Shown here piece after piece: positions 1-12,200 of a stretch of DNA of 64,000 nucleotides. This DNA is from Micropterus salmoides. Taxonomy: Eukaryota > Chordata > Actinopteri > Centrarchiformes > Centrarchidae. A program made the position numbers and the translations under genes. The stretch covers positions 21,681,000-21,744,999 of the forward strand of contig NW_024040040.1 of assembly GCF_014851395.1 (NCBI RefSeq), written 5' to 3'. Numbering within the stretch: the first letter of the stretch is position 1; each line of letters starts with the position of its first letter. Below the pieces are notes generated by a model. It worked only from the letters and a program-made list of their open reading frames with translations, was not told where the DNA came from and searched no databases.

Positions 1-56
1 TTACGCCGGGACAATCAACTGGCGCGCAATGAATGTCGGGATACCTGGGGCTGTGA

Positions 57-182
57 AGGATCCAACTGTTGGATCCTCCAAACGGACGAAAAGAAGGCTG
101 CATTTGAGGAGCCTTCGAAATGGGACAGCCTAGTCGCATCGACTGTGACGTATTCGGTCTTCAAATGCAGCCTTCGAAGGAT
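57..182. repeat. Palindromic MITE-like fragment
   Basis: Two nested palindromes are visible. Positions 57-66 and 68-77 form perfect 10-bp arms around a single T. Positions 93-107 (GAAGGCTGCATTTGA) and 161-175 are perfect inverted copies about 53 bp apart. There is no coding potential. The layout fits the end of a small non-autonomous DNA transposon, but I see no target duplication and cannot name a family. Confidence 0.45.
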
Positions 183-401
183 GCGGTCCCTGAATTGAGA
201 CACAGCTTGTGTAGGTGTATGTTATCATACAGGCAGTCCAGGTGCAGGGTCGGTTGGTGGGCCAAGAATACGTTGGGTTTGAGGGCACAGTCCCTGGAGA
301 GTCTGATATTCACTCTGTGAATAGTGTGGGGGTGGAAGTCTCTCCTGTGCAGCAGCGTGGATATGACTATCTTGCTGGTAGGGAAATTGGTGGAGGCTTG
401 C

Positions 402-1750
402 TCAATGACTCTCCTCAGAGAGTCTGTCCTGCTGGGACCTGAAGTCGTTGGTGCCTGTATGGATGTTGATGTGGCTAGGTGAGCCTGCTAACAGCTCCAG
501 TGCTCTCCTGGTGTTGGGGCACCAGATCTTTTCCGTTCTGTGCCTTGGGAATAAGGTCTTTTCATCCAGGAACTTTCCATTAGAGTCCATGAGGAGGATA
601 ATGTCAGCCCTTCTGCCTGTGTGTGTTTGTTCAGACTCAGCTGTCGGGTCTGGATGTGGAGCTGTGGTGGTGGTTTCAGGTCTGGAGCTCCTAGCTGGAG
701 GCTGGCTAGAGGCCGGGCCTTGGACAGGTGCAGGGGTGTGACTGGCGTCTTGGCTTGGGATGTTCGTATGGAGGCAGCTGGTTGGTACAGGGGGGGGGAT
801 TAGAGTCTGCACCAGGCTGCATGAGAGGGGGGGAGTCCTCGAGGAAAGGGCTGTGTTGTCCTTCAGCAGGTGTAGTGGGAGTTTGGCTGGATGTGGTCTG
901 GATCTGAGAGGCGGGCACAGGGGGTTGTGTGGAGTTCAGTCTGGCTTGTAGACTGAGCCTGTCCCTGTCCTGTCGCTCTTCTCTCAGAGTAGCCAACTCA
1001 GTTCTGCAGTTGTCTCTGTCCTTCCTAAGTTCCTTCACCTCCTCACTGAGATGATCCAGCTGTCTTCTCTGACAAGCTAGTTCTTGTTGAAACTCTCTCA
1101 GCTGTGAGTTGACACTGTCCTGTTCTTTCTTGGCCTGGAAGTCACTGACAGTAGGAGAGGTGGGCTGCTGTTGGTCCAGCTGCTCTCTGATCTGTACCAG
1201 TTCTATTTCCATCTGGGAGAAGTGTTCTCTCATGATGTCCAGGACCTCAGAGTGCTGTAGCAGGAGAGGATCAGTGTCAGCATCTGCAGGCTGTCTGTCT
1301 GGAGCAGGGACAGAACAGGACGGTTTGACTCCCAGGGTTGGAGCGATGCTTGCAAGGACCTCCTTCTCCTTCTCAGCTCTCAGTCTCATAGCAGGAAAGT
1401 CGAGCTCAAACTGTCTCAGGTCGCCTTGTATCATGGCAGTTCCATTTTTGAACAGGTTTACTGTTATTCTGCTGGTGTCAGTCATTTTCTTCCAGTACAC
1501 TTATTTTCCATCCATTACAAATGCCTGCTCTCTGTATTGCTAGGTAATGAGAGCTGAACACATTCAGCCAGGCACATGGTTCATCAGTCCAGAAGATTAA
1601 ATTGTAGGATCTTCCATCTTTGTAGTGGTCCAGGAACAGGATTTCTGGTCTTTCTCGAAGTAATGTTTGTTTATATATACAGCTGATAGCAGGGGGGTAG
1701 TCAATGGCTTCAGAGTGTGGAGACATCATGAAACAGTTGTTAATCTTCAA
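402..1750 (-). pseudogene. Broken retroelement ORF1 (coiled coil plus SGNH/esterase-like end)
   Basis: Three overlapping minus-strand frames read as one protein broken by frameshifts. The first (1750-1478) contains the motif YKDGRSYNLIFWTDEPC. The second (1500-706, 264 codons) is rich in Glu, Gln, Arg and Leu heptads, a likely coiled coil (for example EEVKELRKDRDNCRTEL), followed by a Pro/Ser/Thr-rich linker. The third (812-402) has LLMDSNGK and HTGTND, resembling blocks I and III of SGNH hydrolases. ORF1 proteins of some fish non-LTR retrotransposons combine a coiled coil with an esterase-like domain, so this is probably a decayed ORF1. The family is not certain. No RT follows it on this strand; the LINE at 2.8-4.7 kb lies on the opposite strand and is a separate insertion. 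Confidence 0.55.
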
Positions 1751-2219
1751 GCTTCTGTGTTTAAAACAGCACTACTGCTGTTTGATGCCGTTGCATGGTA
1801 ACCACAGTCCAGTGTTAGCTTGTTAGCTATTAGCTTGAGTGTTTCAGTTGGGACTTGTTTTATGGTAATAAATGCAAAAACTTACTGATTTCAGTGTCCA
1901 GTAGTTTGCTATAACTTGCTTGAGTCCCTCTATCCTCTTCTTGTTTGTTTTTGTTCTCTCCTTGTTTATTTCTCTTCAGTTTGATGCTGTTTCTGAGCTC
2001 AGTTTTCTGAGCTCCTTCTTCAAACTGTATCTCTTTTCCTTCTTTCTCTTTCTTTCTCCTTCTTTTTCCTCTTTTTCTCTCCTCTGGCGTATTGTGGTCA
2101 CTTCTTTTGCATTTTCCTCATAAAAAGTCGGTGTTTATCCAATTTTTGGACCGAAAACAAGCGTTTTGTTTAGCAGCATGTCTTAAATATGACTTCTCAA
2201 CAACAACGGAATTCGGAAG
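1751..2219. other. Non-coding stretch, pyrimidine-rich
   Basis: I see no gene here. Positions about 1920-2090 are strongly T/C-rich on the + strand. They yield a hydrophobic Ser/Phe/Leu open frame that reflects composition, not a protein. Confidence 0.5.
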
Positions 2220-2475
2220 TCTCTCTCTCTCTCTCTCCTCCTCACCCCTAACCGGTCGAGGTAGATTTCCGCCCACCCTGAGCCATGGTTCTGCTCGAGG
2301 TTTCTGCCTCTTAAAAGGACGTTTGTCCTTGCCTCTGTTGCCTAGTGCTTGTTCTTGGTGGGTAAATAATAGCACAGTCTACAGAGTACAGTCTAGATCT
2401 GCTCTTTTATGATAAGTGTTATGAGATAGCTGTTGTTGTGATTTGGCTCTATATAAATAAAACTGAATTGAACTG
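2220..2475 (+). mobile_element. Retroposon 3' tail
   Basis: A CT-repeat leads into a ~230-bp segment ending in GATTTGGCTCTATATAAATA and an A-rich TTGAA-type tail. This layout matches a very common teleost retroposon 3' end. No open frame is present, and I cannot assign the parent LINE or SINE family from sequence alone. Confidence 0.5.
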
Positions 2476-2839
2476 AACCATCTTATAGCAAAAATGAGTG
2501 ATCTGATCCTGGATTACTACAACAACTACAGGTTGAGAGCGCCAGCAAGGACAAAAACATCAAAATAGCACAGACTGGAGTTGGGAATCATCACACGGTG
2601 CACCATTTGTGTAATGCTGTTTGAACTGGCTATGAACATGATATGTGGAAAATCTGATGAACCAGAGTGCAGAGGCCCCAAGTCCAGATCCAGGATTTAA
2701 CAAACACCAATCCATACTTTCAACACAGTTCGTCATCCTGATCCTTTTGAAAGATTTTTCAGGTCAAGACAGAAACCCTTTAGTTTCCTGATAAAGTTAT
2801 GAATTAACAGCTGTGGAGAGAGTGTGATAAATACACAAT
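2476..2839. other. Non-coding stretch
   Basis: A/T-rich sequence between the retroposon tail and the LINE 5' end. I see no coding, RNA or repeat signature that I can support. Confidence 0.4.
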
Positions 2840-4725
2840 GCAACAGTGCTCGTTAAGATGGCGCTGCTCAGGGCAGCCGTTGTATTTTGATGCTCTCTGT
2901 TTGTTTTGTTTACGTTTGTTAACTTTGCATTCTGCTGTGATACACGGAGCCCTTTCACCAGAGAAGAGCTCATAAACATCAGGGGAACAATGCCAGGGGA
3001 TTTAATTCTGACTTTTCTTGGGTCATCAGTGGAATTATTGGACATTCTGGTCAAGGCTTCACTTTCCGCTGTTCATGCGGTGCGGTGCGGTTCATGAGGA
3101 GGGGAAGGACACTACGCCAAAGAGGACACCGCACGCCCCTACCGGGAATATTTCTCTCCATCGTGCGCTCACTGTGCAATAAAATGGACGAACTTCGGCT
3201 ACTGGTTGGGAAAAACAGAGATTTTTATTCATCTTCTGTTTAGTGCTTCACAGAGACGTGGCTGTCTGGATCAATACCAGACTCCACGCTGCAGCTGGCT
3301 GGCTTCCAGGTCTACAGAGCGGACCGCGGCATGGAACTCTCTGGCAAAACAAAAGGTGGAGGTGTCTGTTTTACATTAACAGTGGCCGGTGTGATGTGAC
3401 AGTGATTCAGCAACACTGTTATCATGACCTGGAATATTTATTGATACATTGTAAGCCATTCTACTCCCCCCGTGAGTTTGCTAGCTACTTTCTGCTCTGT
3501 GTTTACATCGCACCGCAGGCCAACGTGCAGGAGGCACAGCGCACGCTGGCCGATCAGATACTGTGGGTAGAGCAGACATTCCCGGACTCCTTAGTTATTG
3601 TTCTTGGTGACTTTAACAAAGGAAACCTCAGCCATGAACTTCCCAAATACGGACAGTTCATAAAGTGTCCATCCAGAGAGGGGAACCCTCGAGCTCCACT
3701 GGGACACTCTGACCCCGCCATGGTTCACTTGATTCCTGCATACAGACAAAAACTAAAAATCTGTAAACCTGTGGTGAGGACATCAAAGCAGTGGACCAGT
3801 GAAGCTGTAGAGAACCTCCAGGCGTGCTTGGACTGCACTGACTGGGATGTTTTCAGGACTGCTACCAACAGTCTGGATGAGTATACAGAGGCTGTGACGT
3901 CCTACATTAGCTTCTGTAAAGACAGCTGCATTCCAACACGGACCAGGGTGAGTTATAACAATGACAAACCCTGGTTCACAGCTAAGCTCAGACAGCTGAG
4001 GTTGGATAAGGAAGAGGCGTTTAGGAGTGGTGACCAGGCCAGGTTTAAGGAGTCAAAGTACAGGTTTAGCAAGGCGGTGCGAGATGCTAAACAGCTGTAC
4101 GCAGAGAGACTACAACACCAGTTCTCAAATAATGACTCTGCTTCTGTCTCGAGAGGCTTCAGACAGATCACCAGTTACAAACCTAAATCCCCCCAATCCA
4201 TGAACGACTCACGCCTTGCCAACAGGTTAACCCAGTTTTACTGTTTTGAAAGACAATGGGACAGACCTGACACCATCCCCCGTCACACCACTGATCGGCT
4301 ACAGTCCACCATCTCATCCCCCACTTCCTCCCCCTCTCTTACCATCCTGGAGAGGGATGTCAACAGACTGTTCAGGAGGCAGAAACCTCGCAAAGCAGCT
4401 AGACCGGATTCTGTCTCCACATCCACCCTGAAGCACTGCGCCAATCAGCTGTCTCCGGTGTTCACAGACATTTTTAACACCTCACTGGAGACATGCCATG
4501 TGCCAGCCTGCTTCAAAGTCTCCACCATCATCCCTGTCCCCAAAAAACCAAGGACCACTGGACTAAATGATTACAGACCCGTCGCACTGACATCTGTGTC
4601 GCCACCACTGTCAGTGACTCTCATGCCCCCCTCCCCAAACTCACACACACTCATACACTCTCCTGACCCCACACTTTGTTTGCTCGTACATAAACTACAG
4701 CAGAAATGGCACATTATATGAGTTA
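2840..4725 (+). pseudogene. 5' fragment of a LINE (L2/Rex1-type endonuclease to early RT)
   Basis: The 5' part reads TREELINIRGTMPG near 2956 and, with frameshifts, endonuclease-like sequence (SLCNKMDEL near 3170; a TETWLSGS-like motif near 3250). The long open frame 3243-4721 continues with VIVLGDFNKGNL (endonuclease), the linker motif KPWFTAKLRQLRLDKEEAFR, then IIPVPKKPRTTGLNDYRPVALTSV, the start of the RT palm. Between the GDFN and LGHSDPA motifs the endonuclease C-terminus looks deleted. Sequence after VALTSV is unrelated, so the RT active site is missing. Family knowledge places this architecture in the L2/CR1/Rex1 group of fish LINEs. It is dead. It ends about 30 bp before a pde1c exon. 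Confidence 0.75.
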
Positions 4726-4756
4726 TGGTTTTTTATGCATGAGTTTCTTCCTGCAG

Positions 4757-4936
4757 GCGGCTGCTGGATCCAGAAGATGAGCTGAGCGACATCCAGTCAG
4801 ACTCTGTGCCATCAGAGGTTCGTGACTGGCTGGCTTCCACTTTTACCCGGCAGAGGGGACTGATGCACCGTAATGAAGACAAGCCACGCTTCCGTAGCAT
4901 TGTCCATGCAGTGCAGGCTAGCATCTTTGTGGAGAG
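4757..4936 (+). CDS. pde1c: pde1c exon A
   Basis: The acceptor TTTCTTCCTGCAG ends at 4756. The exon reads RLLDPEDELSDIQSDSVPSE and on to FRSIVHAVQASIFVER. This is the PDE1 segment that leads into the catalytic domain. It starts with one base of a split codon and ends with AG of an Arg codon completed by exon B. The donor GTTTGG is weak. Most family members have Gly where this one has Ser in HAVQASIF. Confidence 0.9.
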
Positions 4937-6119
4937 GTTTGGATTACTTTAGTCTGTCTTTGTTGGGTCTTGAATGATTAGGTTCACTTGGTGTAACAGT
5001 ACTCTGACCCTTAGTAATGATTTAATCATGAATTAGTGTTTTCACATTAACATAGTTTCATTATATACTAATGAGTAATGACAAATAAGTATACCATTTT
5101 CAATTACAGCTGAAAGCGTAGTAAAAATATGACAGGGTTTCATTAACATCCAGTGTTTCAGGGGAAATTCAGTTTGTCATTAACAATGAAATACAACAAA
5201 AATGAACAGTATTAATCCTTCATTCTATTCAGGTTAATGGCTGGTTGCAATCAACAAAACTGCATTTTCATCACAATCCTGTAAGAGGAATGGTTGCTCA
5301 CTCTGTCCCCTCAGGCTCTCAATGTGACTGCTTATTTGGTATTTCATTATAGCTCATCACAGGTGTAGCAGGTGTTGTGATCAGCGTTTCCTTCTGTATT
5401 CATAAAAAATACATTCTATGTTGGCAGCTACCCAAATCAACAGATGTTATAAGAGGCTGGCACAGCGACCAATCAGAAAACACATCCCATAACAAAACAC
5501 ACTTACAGCGTACCTAATTTTATTTCTGTGGTGTCTGACGAGCATTGTTTCATGCAGATTTCTTAAAAAATGTCCTTTAAACCAAACTCCACAGCTCTTC
5601 TGTCTCTCCTTTGCCACAGTGCAAGTAGTTTTTAATTTGCTTTGACTTTGTAAACAACCTCTCTGCTGTGGAAGAAGCAACAGAAGGGCAGTGCAAACTT
5701 TTTCCAGTGCAAACCACTTACGCTTTGACCCTTTGGTAACCACCCATACAACCTGACTTCCGCCCTATGACGAAGAGTCAAAATTCACATGGACACTAGA
5801 CGTCACTCTTCAGTTAAAAATAAAAATAGGTCGTATCAGTTAGTTCAGGCAGCTGATTATGTCAGTATTCTTGGGACAACAGTCTTCCATTGCTACGTAA
5901 TTTTTAAGTAAGGAGCATTTTATTCCACATTAACAGACTGGAGTCCTAGAACATGTCTATTTTATGTGTATGTTCAGAAAGATTTCCTATTTTGTTTGAG
6001 GGCGAAATGTAAGAGATGGTGTGTAGTCAAGGTCAAATATAGAAATGAAGGTGGTCATGGTGCAGAAGTATACAAAACAGATATAAAAAACTGATATAAA
6101 TACAAATATACAATAACAC

Positions 6120-6200
<81 letters not shown>

Positions 6201-9200
6201 GACACACATATCTTCTCTTTTTAAGTCATGGTGACACAAGCTAGACTCTCTGCCAACTGTGTAAGTTATTGTTAATGTAGAAATGGGAGAGAGGAGATGG
6301 TGGCCTGAACTTTCTTCATGGAACTTTTTTTGAAAGTTGGTAAATTTACGTTCCTATTCCAACATTTAAGAGAGAGAAAATTATTGATTTAAAGAAAACA
6401 GAACAGAAAGAAGTTGTTGTTCTCACCACCATGTCAGCATAGCATTCAGGATGTGTTGGCTTGTTCTGACATTGTGTTATATCTCTGTGACAGGATGTAC
6501 AGACGGACCTCCAACATGGCTGGCCTCAGTTATCCTCCAAATGTCATCACTGTGCTCAAGGTATTATTGTGTAGCTGTTTATTTTTGTATGGTGAAAATT
6601 TGTAATAGATTCAAATACAAATAGCACTGAGCAATAATTTTATCTCGTATGAATCTTTTAATTCAAACCCATTTCAATAATTGATTGATTCATCCATCAA
6701 TTATGGATAACTGCCGGAAGGTCACGCTAAATCACAATAACTGCATTTCACTAGACCATGGGACGTATGTGTGCAAGTTTATTTAGAGCAATACCTCAGT
6801 GGATCGTCGTATCTTGATCTTCCTCCCTGTAGGGGTGCTTGAACTGGTGAGAAAGAACAAAGCAGCAATGACGCATGCCGGGTGGCAAGGTTGACATCTC
6901 TAGTTTGAATTCACCAGAGTGAGCTCCATGGTAGGTGTGGGCAATGGAAGCCTGAGATGGGCTGACACTTAGGTTAGGATGCACTCTGGGTATTACAGAT
7001 GGATGCAGTAAGAGCAGAGGTTGAACAGGGAGAGGTCCAAACTGGGGAATGGGAGAGTTAAGGTCAAAGACCTATTATTATTACTATTAATAGCAGTAGG
7101 GTGTGCTATGGCACCGAGATGCTAAAGGGCATGGACGGGTGATGGGGGAGTTAGGATGGGAGGTCAATAGGAACTGGAATGAGAAACAAAAGTGGCTTGC
7201 CACAGGTGGGGGAATCTGAATGTCCACTGAAAGTTATCACTTCTCTCAACCTATTATTTTAACTACTGAGTCATTAGAGTTGTTGCAATTATAAACCCCT
7301 GAAAAAAGATTGAGTGTGTAGTATATTCTATTTATTTATATAATTATTATTTTGTTTATGTCTTTGAAGAAGCTACTATATGGAGGCATACACATATCAA
7401 TAGGGTAACAATCATCTGCACAGCAGAATAAAAAAAAAACCAGTTCTTCTTTATTTCTGCATGTATTTTGACTGAAATGTCAGGCATTTTTGGGTTTTCT
7501 TATGTCTTATCTAAGATATACCTTTAACAAAATAGCAATGAACAGATGGACAGGTGGGTATGTTTATAATCATGTGCTAATGAAACTTGTTTGTATGTGT
7601 CTCTTCTAGCATGTGGACATGTGGTCCTTCGATGTGTTTGCACTGAATGATGCTAGTGGAGACCACGCTCTCAAATTTGTCTTCTATGAGCTGCTCACCA
7701 GATATGACTTGATCAATCGTTTCAAGGTATGCCAATAAACTTCCATTGTTATTACCAGTCACATCAGATATGTGATTGTGTGTCATCATGTCTGCATCAT
7801 TCCATTTTCAAAGACTCTTTACTGGGGTCACATGTGCCATGTGGCAAACTATGTGGTAGGGCAGAGATGCTCACAAGTCTTTCAGCTAGAGTCCAAGTCA
7901 AGTCTCAAGTCTCTTGTGGTTATAATGAATGTTGTATCACCTGCTGCGTTCAAAGCAGGCTGCTTATAAAACTGCTTCACTATAAGGAATTCTCTAACTG
8001 TAACCTGTTTTTCACTTACAGAGCACAACCATGTAGCCTAAGATACAAAGCCTCAATAACTAATCACAGCTTATAAACTACTGTAAGTCAACACAACCCC
8101 CAGACTCTCAAACCAGTGTAACGTTATAGCCTAACTAAATAAAACTGTAACGTTACACAATAAACCTGTAGCCTGTTTGCTGCCATTAAATTGTTAATGC
8201 TGATGGCAGCCAGCGGGACGTAAAGGATTACATTAATCGACCACCACAAGTTTGGCGGCAAACAAACGCTCATTCATCTTATCCATCATATTACAGTCAA
8301 AGTTAAGTAGGTCGTAGAAGCAAGCTAACGTTAGATAATGACTTCAGAATTGACTTGAGACTCATCCTCAAAAGACTTGAGACCTCGTGGACCCTAGCGG
8401 ACCCTCGCATACTTGCGGACGCGGAAAGCATAATCTTTGGTTTATTCCACTCCCTGCGTTACCTATACCCTACCTATGTAACACGTACTACGGATCTGCT
8501 GCGCGCGACCACACGTGAGAGAGGACAACAAACACCGGCAGCTGATAATTAACGCTGATGGCAGCCAGCGGGACGTAAAGGATTACATTAATCGACCACC
8601 ACAAGTTTGGCGGCAAACAAACGCTCATTCATCTTATCCATCATATTACAGTCAAAGTTAAGTAGGTCGTAGAAGCAAGCTAACGTTAGATGGCCAATGC
8701 TGAGCTAAACATGTTTACTAACCTCAGGCTACTAACCTATTTTGCGTTCAGCGCTTCTTTGTTTGGGTCTTGTTGTATGAAGCTTTAAAGCCAAAGTTTA
8801 TGATGAATGGCACAGCAGCTGCCGGTGTTTGTTGTCCTCTCTCACGTGTGGTCGCGCGCAGCAGATCCGTAGTACGTGTTACATAGGTAGGGTATAGGTA
8901 ACGCAGGGAGTGGAATAAACCAAAGATTATGCTTTCCGCGTCCGCAAGTATGCGAGGGTCCGCTAGGGTCCACGAGGTCTCAAGTCTTTTGAGGATGAGT
9001 CTCAAGTCAATTCTGAAGTCACTGTGGGTGTGACTTAAGTGCGACTCGAGTCCGAGTCTCAAACTCGAGTCCCCATCTCTGGGATGTCCTAAAGTGTCCA
9101 CTCAGGCAAATCATGTCAAGTACTCTGTGAATGGATGTTTTCTGGTGTGCAGCACCAATGAATACCAGTAACACCAGACACTTTATATATAGTGATACTG

Positions 9201-12200
9201 TTTGTCAGGAACACACATATTTTTTATATATATTATATAGAGTATATGTAGCATCCTCAATCATTTTCATCATCCTTCTTACATTCTTAAAAACATCATG
9301 TTCATCACTTGGTAGCATAGCTCATACTCTCAAGCAAAAACCATCACTATATGCTATTTGCAGGCCAGAGGCTTCGAATGCAGGCTCTTGCGCTTAAGCA
9401 CACTTTCTTGTCATACTTGGCATTATGTCTCTAAGTGTTAAAAGTAAAGATCATCTTTAATCATTGTAAATGTCTTTCTCAAATAACAGTACATAAAGCA
9501 TATCCAGAACATTCACTCATCATCACTTTCAATATACTTCCTGTCAGAATAAAGAGAAAGAGTAAAATACATTTCTACTGTCAGTCCTGAAGCATACTCT
9601 CACAAAAAATCATGATTACACAACATTATTATAATGGTGATTGAACAATGCATTTTAGCTGCACAGCAACATAAGTTTATAAAGGATACTGAATTAAATA
9701 AATTTGTTGTTTACTATTTCATATTACTTGATATACAACAGCATGCAACTATCGGCAGGCACAACTCAACACATTGTGGGTAACGTAGGCGCCAGGGTTT
9801 GACCAGGAAGAAGAATGTGTGGTATAAAGTGGAGATGATATTTGTCTACCTGTTTACGAGCTTATAGAGAAAAGTCTAGATGGAAATTCAAGTTTTAATT
9901 CCTATCTTTGACCTACAAAACTATGAAAATATTCTCCAAGTGGGAACTCTCTGATGTAACCATGGTTAACTTCAGCAATACTGTAGTACATTTACCTGAC
10001 GCTTTTATCCAAAGCGACTTACAATTTCTGTATATGTCAGAGGTCACACGCCTCTGGAGCAACGAGGGGTTAAGTGTCTTGCTCAGGGACAAAACGGTGG
10101 ATGGGTCACAGTGGGGGATTGAACCCAGGTCTCTCACACCAAAGGTATATGTCTTATCCATTACACCATCACCACCCCTAATATTTGTCATTGCGCTTCA
10201 TTGCTGTGTTGCCTGTATTTCAGGTCCCTATTTCTGCTCTCATTTCATTTGTGGACACGTTAGAGGTGGGCTACAGAAAGCACAAGAACCCCTACCACAG
10301 CCTGATCCATGCTGCTGACGTCACACAGACCATCCATTACCTGCTCCTCAAGACTGGCATGGTGGTAAGTTTTGTTATGGGTTAAACCCATGAAATAAAG
10401 CACATTTGCTCAGTGAATCCTACTAGTGTTATTATGATTAAAGGGGATTTTAACACCTAAGTGTACCAAGAGTGCTTTAAGTCACTCAGCACATCAACAT
10501 TCGGCCAGTTTAAATGAACTATGTCATAGTGAGAAGTTCTTGTTAAAGGAGCTCCACTAATCTTACCTATAAAGGTAAACTGTGTAGTTGTCATGGTAAG
10601 TCCTGTTGGACCGTAACTTTAAATTACCCTTTTTAAACTATGTGTAGTCCTTGGTCCTGCGTGTTCTTTCATGAAGCAATAGGAGAAGATGTTTTTGGTC
10701 CAAGTTAATCAGTTTTATTACAAGTAAATGAATAAAGCTTACAGTGCTCTGGGTCGATCTTCCTTTCCCTGACAAACAACAAGCTGTATCAGTTCATGAA
10801 GTCTGACTGGCTATCTCTCCCTGACCCAGTGTTTTAGTATACATCGTCATGTCATAAAACAATAAAACAAAAGTGTAGGTCAGTCCATGATTGGCCCAAG
10901 TCCTCTGACCCCAATGTTTGTCCTCTGACTCCACGAATCACCATGCTGTTGCTGGGCAGATTACGAGCGTAGATCCTGAAATGAGATATCTTGGAGAAGA
11001 GATGTTTGTACCACATTCCAAACTACCCCTCACAATGGGTGAGGGGTAGTGTGTCCTTATCTGATCATGCAGTGACCCCCTGTTTCTGCACCTCTCCAAA
11101 AAACACACACATCAGGTCTAGTTTAATAAATGATAAACCAACATACAGTATAAACTTCTACCTATAAAATACATCAGAGATCAATATAAGAAAACACAAT
11201 AATTTTGGTTACCCTGAGTAATACAAAAATCATGCTATCATAATCCCTCAGTCCTACTCACCCTGCAAAAACAGTTGAACATCGACTGTAGCTCTGTAGG
11301 CCGGCACAGCGCCAGGATTTTAATTTTGGATGGGCCAAAGTAATGTTGGCTGGGCCTTTTACTTACAGAAGTTAAAACTGTTCCAGCTGTTAGCCTCGCT
11401 AAAGGAGAAATGACTGACATGCTGTTGAAGATAGCTGGTGCATCTGGTTGATCATCTTTTCTAAAACATTTTCAATGTTAGCTTTTATTTACCCACAGTT
11501 TGTGGCACATCGAGCCAAAATTAAACATAATATCCATCATGTTTATTTTGTGCTGTGGATTGTGTAGACCAATGCATCCTTTCATTTAGAACAGTGAAAT
11601 CTTAATTCTATTTAAGGAAGCACATCTTGTTTGTAGGAGAGGCTGGATTTTTATTTGTTTAAATTGACTGTAGAGAGAGAGAGAGAAAGAGAGATCGACT
11701 GCTGGATGAGCTAGGTTCACTTTTAACAAGAGAGAGAGTGGCACAATATGCTACCGGCACTCCCAGAAGATTTTCCTAGGGGTGGCCAGATGGGGCAGCA
11801 CACTAAACCAAAAGCCATAACTGAATTTCAGGAATTCAATTATGCAGTATATAGACTCGTACATACATACTACATAAAAATACGAGTTAAGGAATCAGAC
11901 TGAATTACTTTGGTTTCTTATTTCACAGTTAAAATTGTGTAATGTCCATAGACTAAAACCAGTTCAGTTAACATTCCATTGGAGTTGGCCTTTTGAGATG
12001 CAAAAACCAGAGACATCGCCTGGGGTTTGGTAAGGATCTGCAGAGACTCAATCAGACATACATCGCTTAAGAACTGTGTATTCAAAGAGCCTTAGTGAAC
12101 CCCTCTCGCCATAAAGGTGTCACTGGAGACACTTAGCAGGACAGCAAAGGGGGGTTGTCCAACCCCGCTCCCTCCACAGGTCACCTCCGGACATCAAAAG

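Noticed and set aside
5987..6205. A 72-codon Cys/Val-rich frame.
   Set aside because: It is the translated AC microsatellite.
7862..9081. hAT element with 8-bp duplication.
   Set aside because: The 8-mers outside the CAGAGATG ends (TGGTAGGG and GGATGTCC) do not match, so the class stays open.
8355..9101. Two similar frames on opposite strands (RLILKRLETSWTLADPRILA), possibly a duplicated gene.
   Set aside because: They arise from the perfect inverted arms of one repeat element, have no recognisable domain, and are cut by the repeat boundary.
9960..10185. A genuine tRNA gene on the minus strand.
   Set aside because: Box-A and box-B-like sequences exist but the cloverleaf cannot be closed, and the 3' half is a SINE tail.
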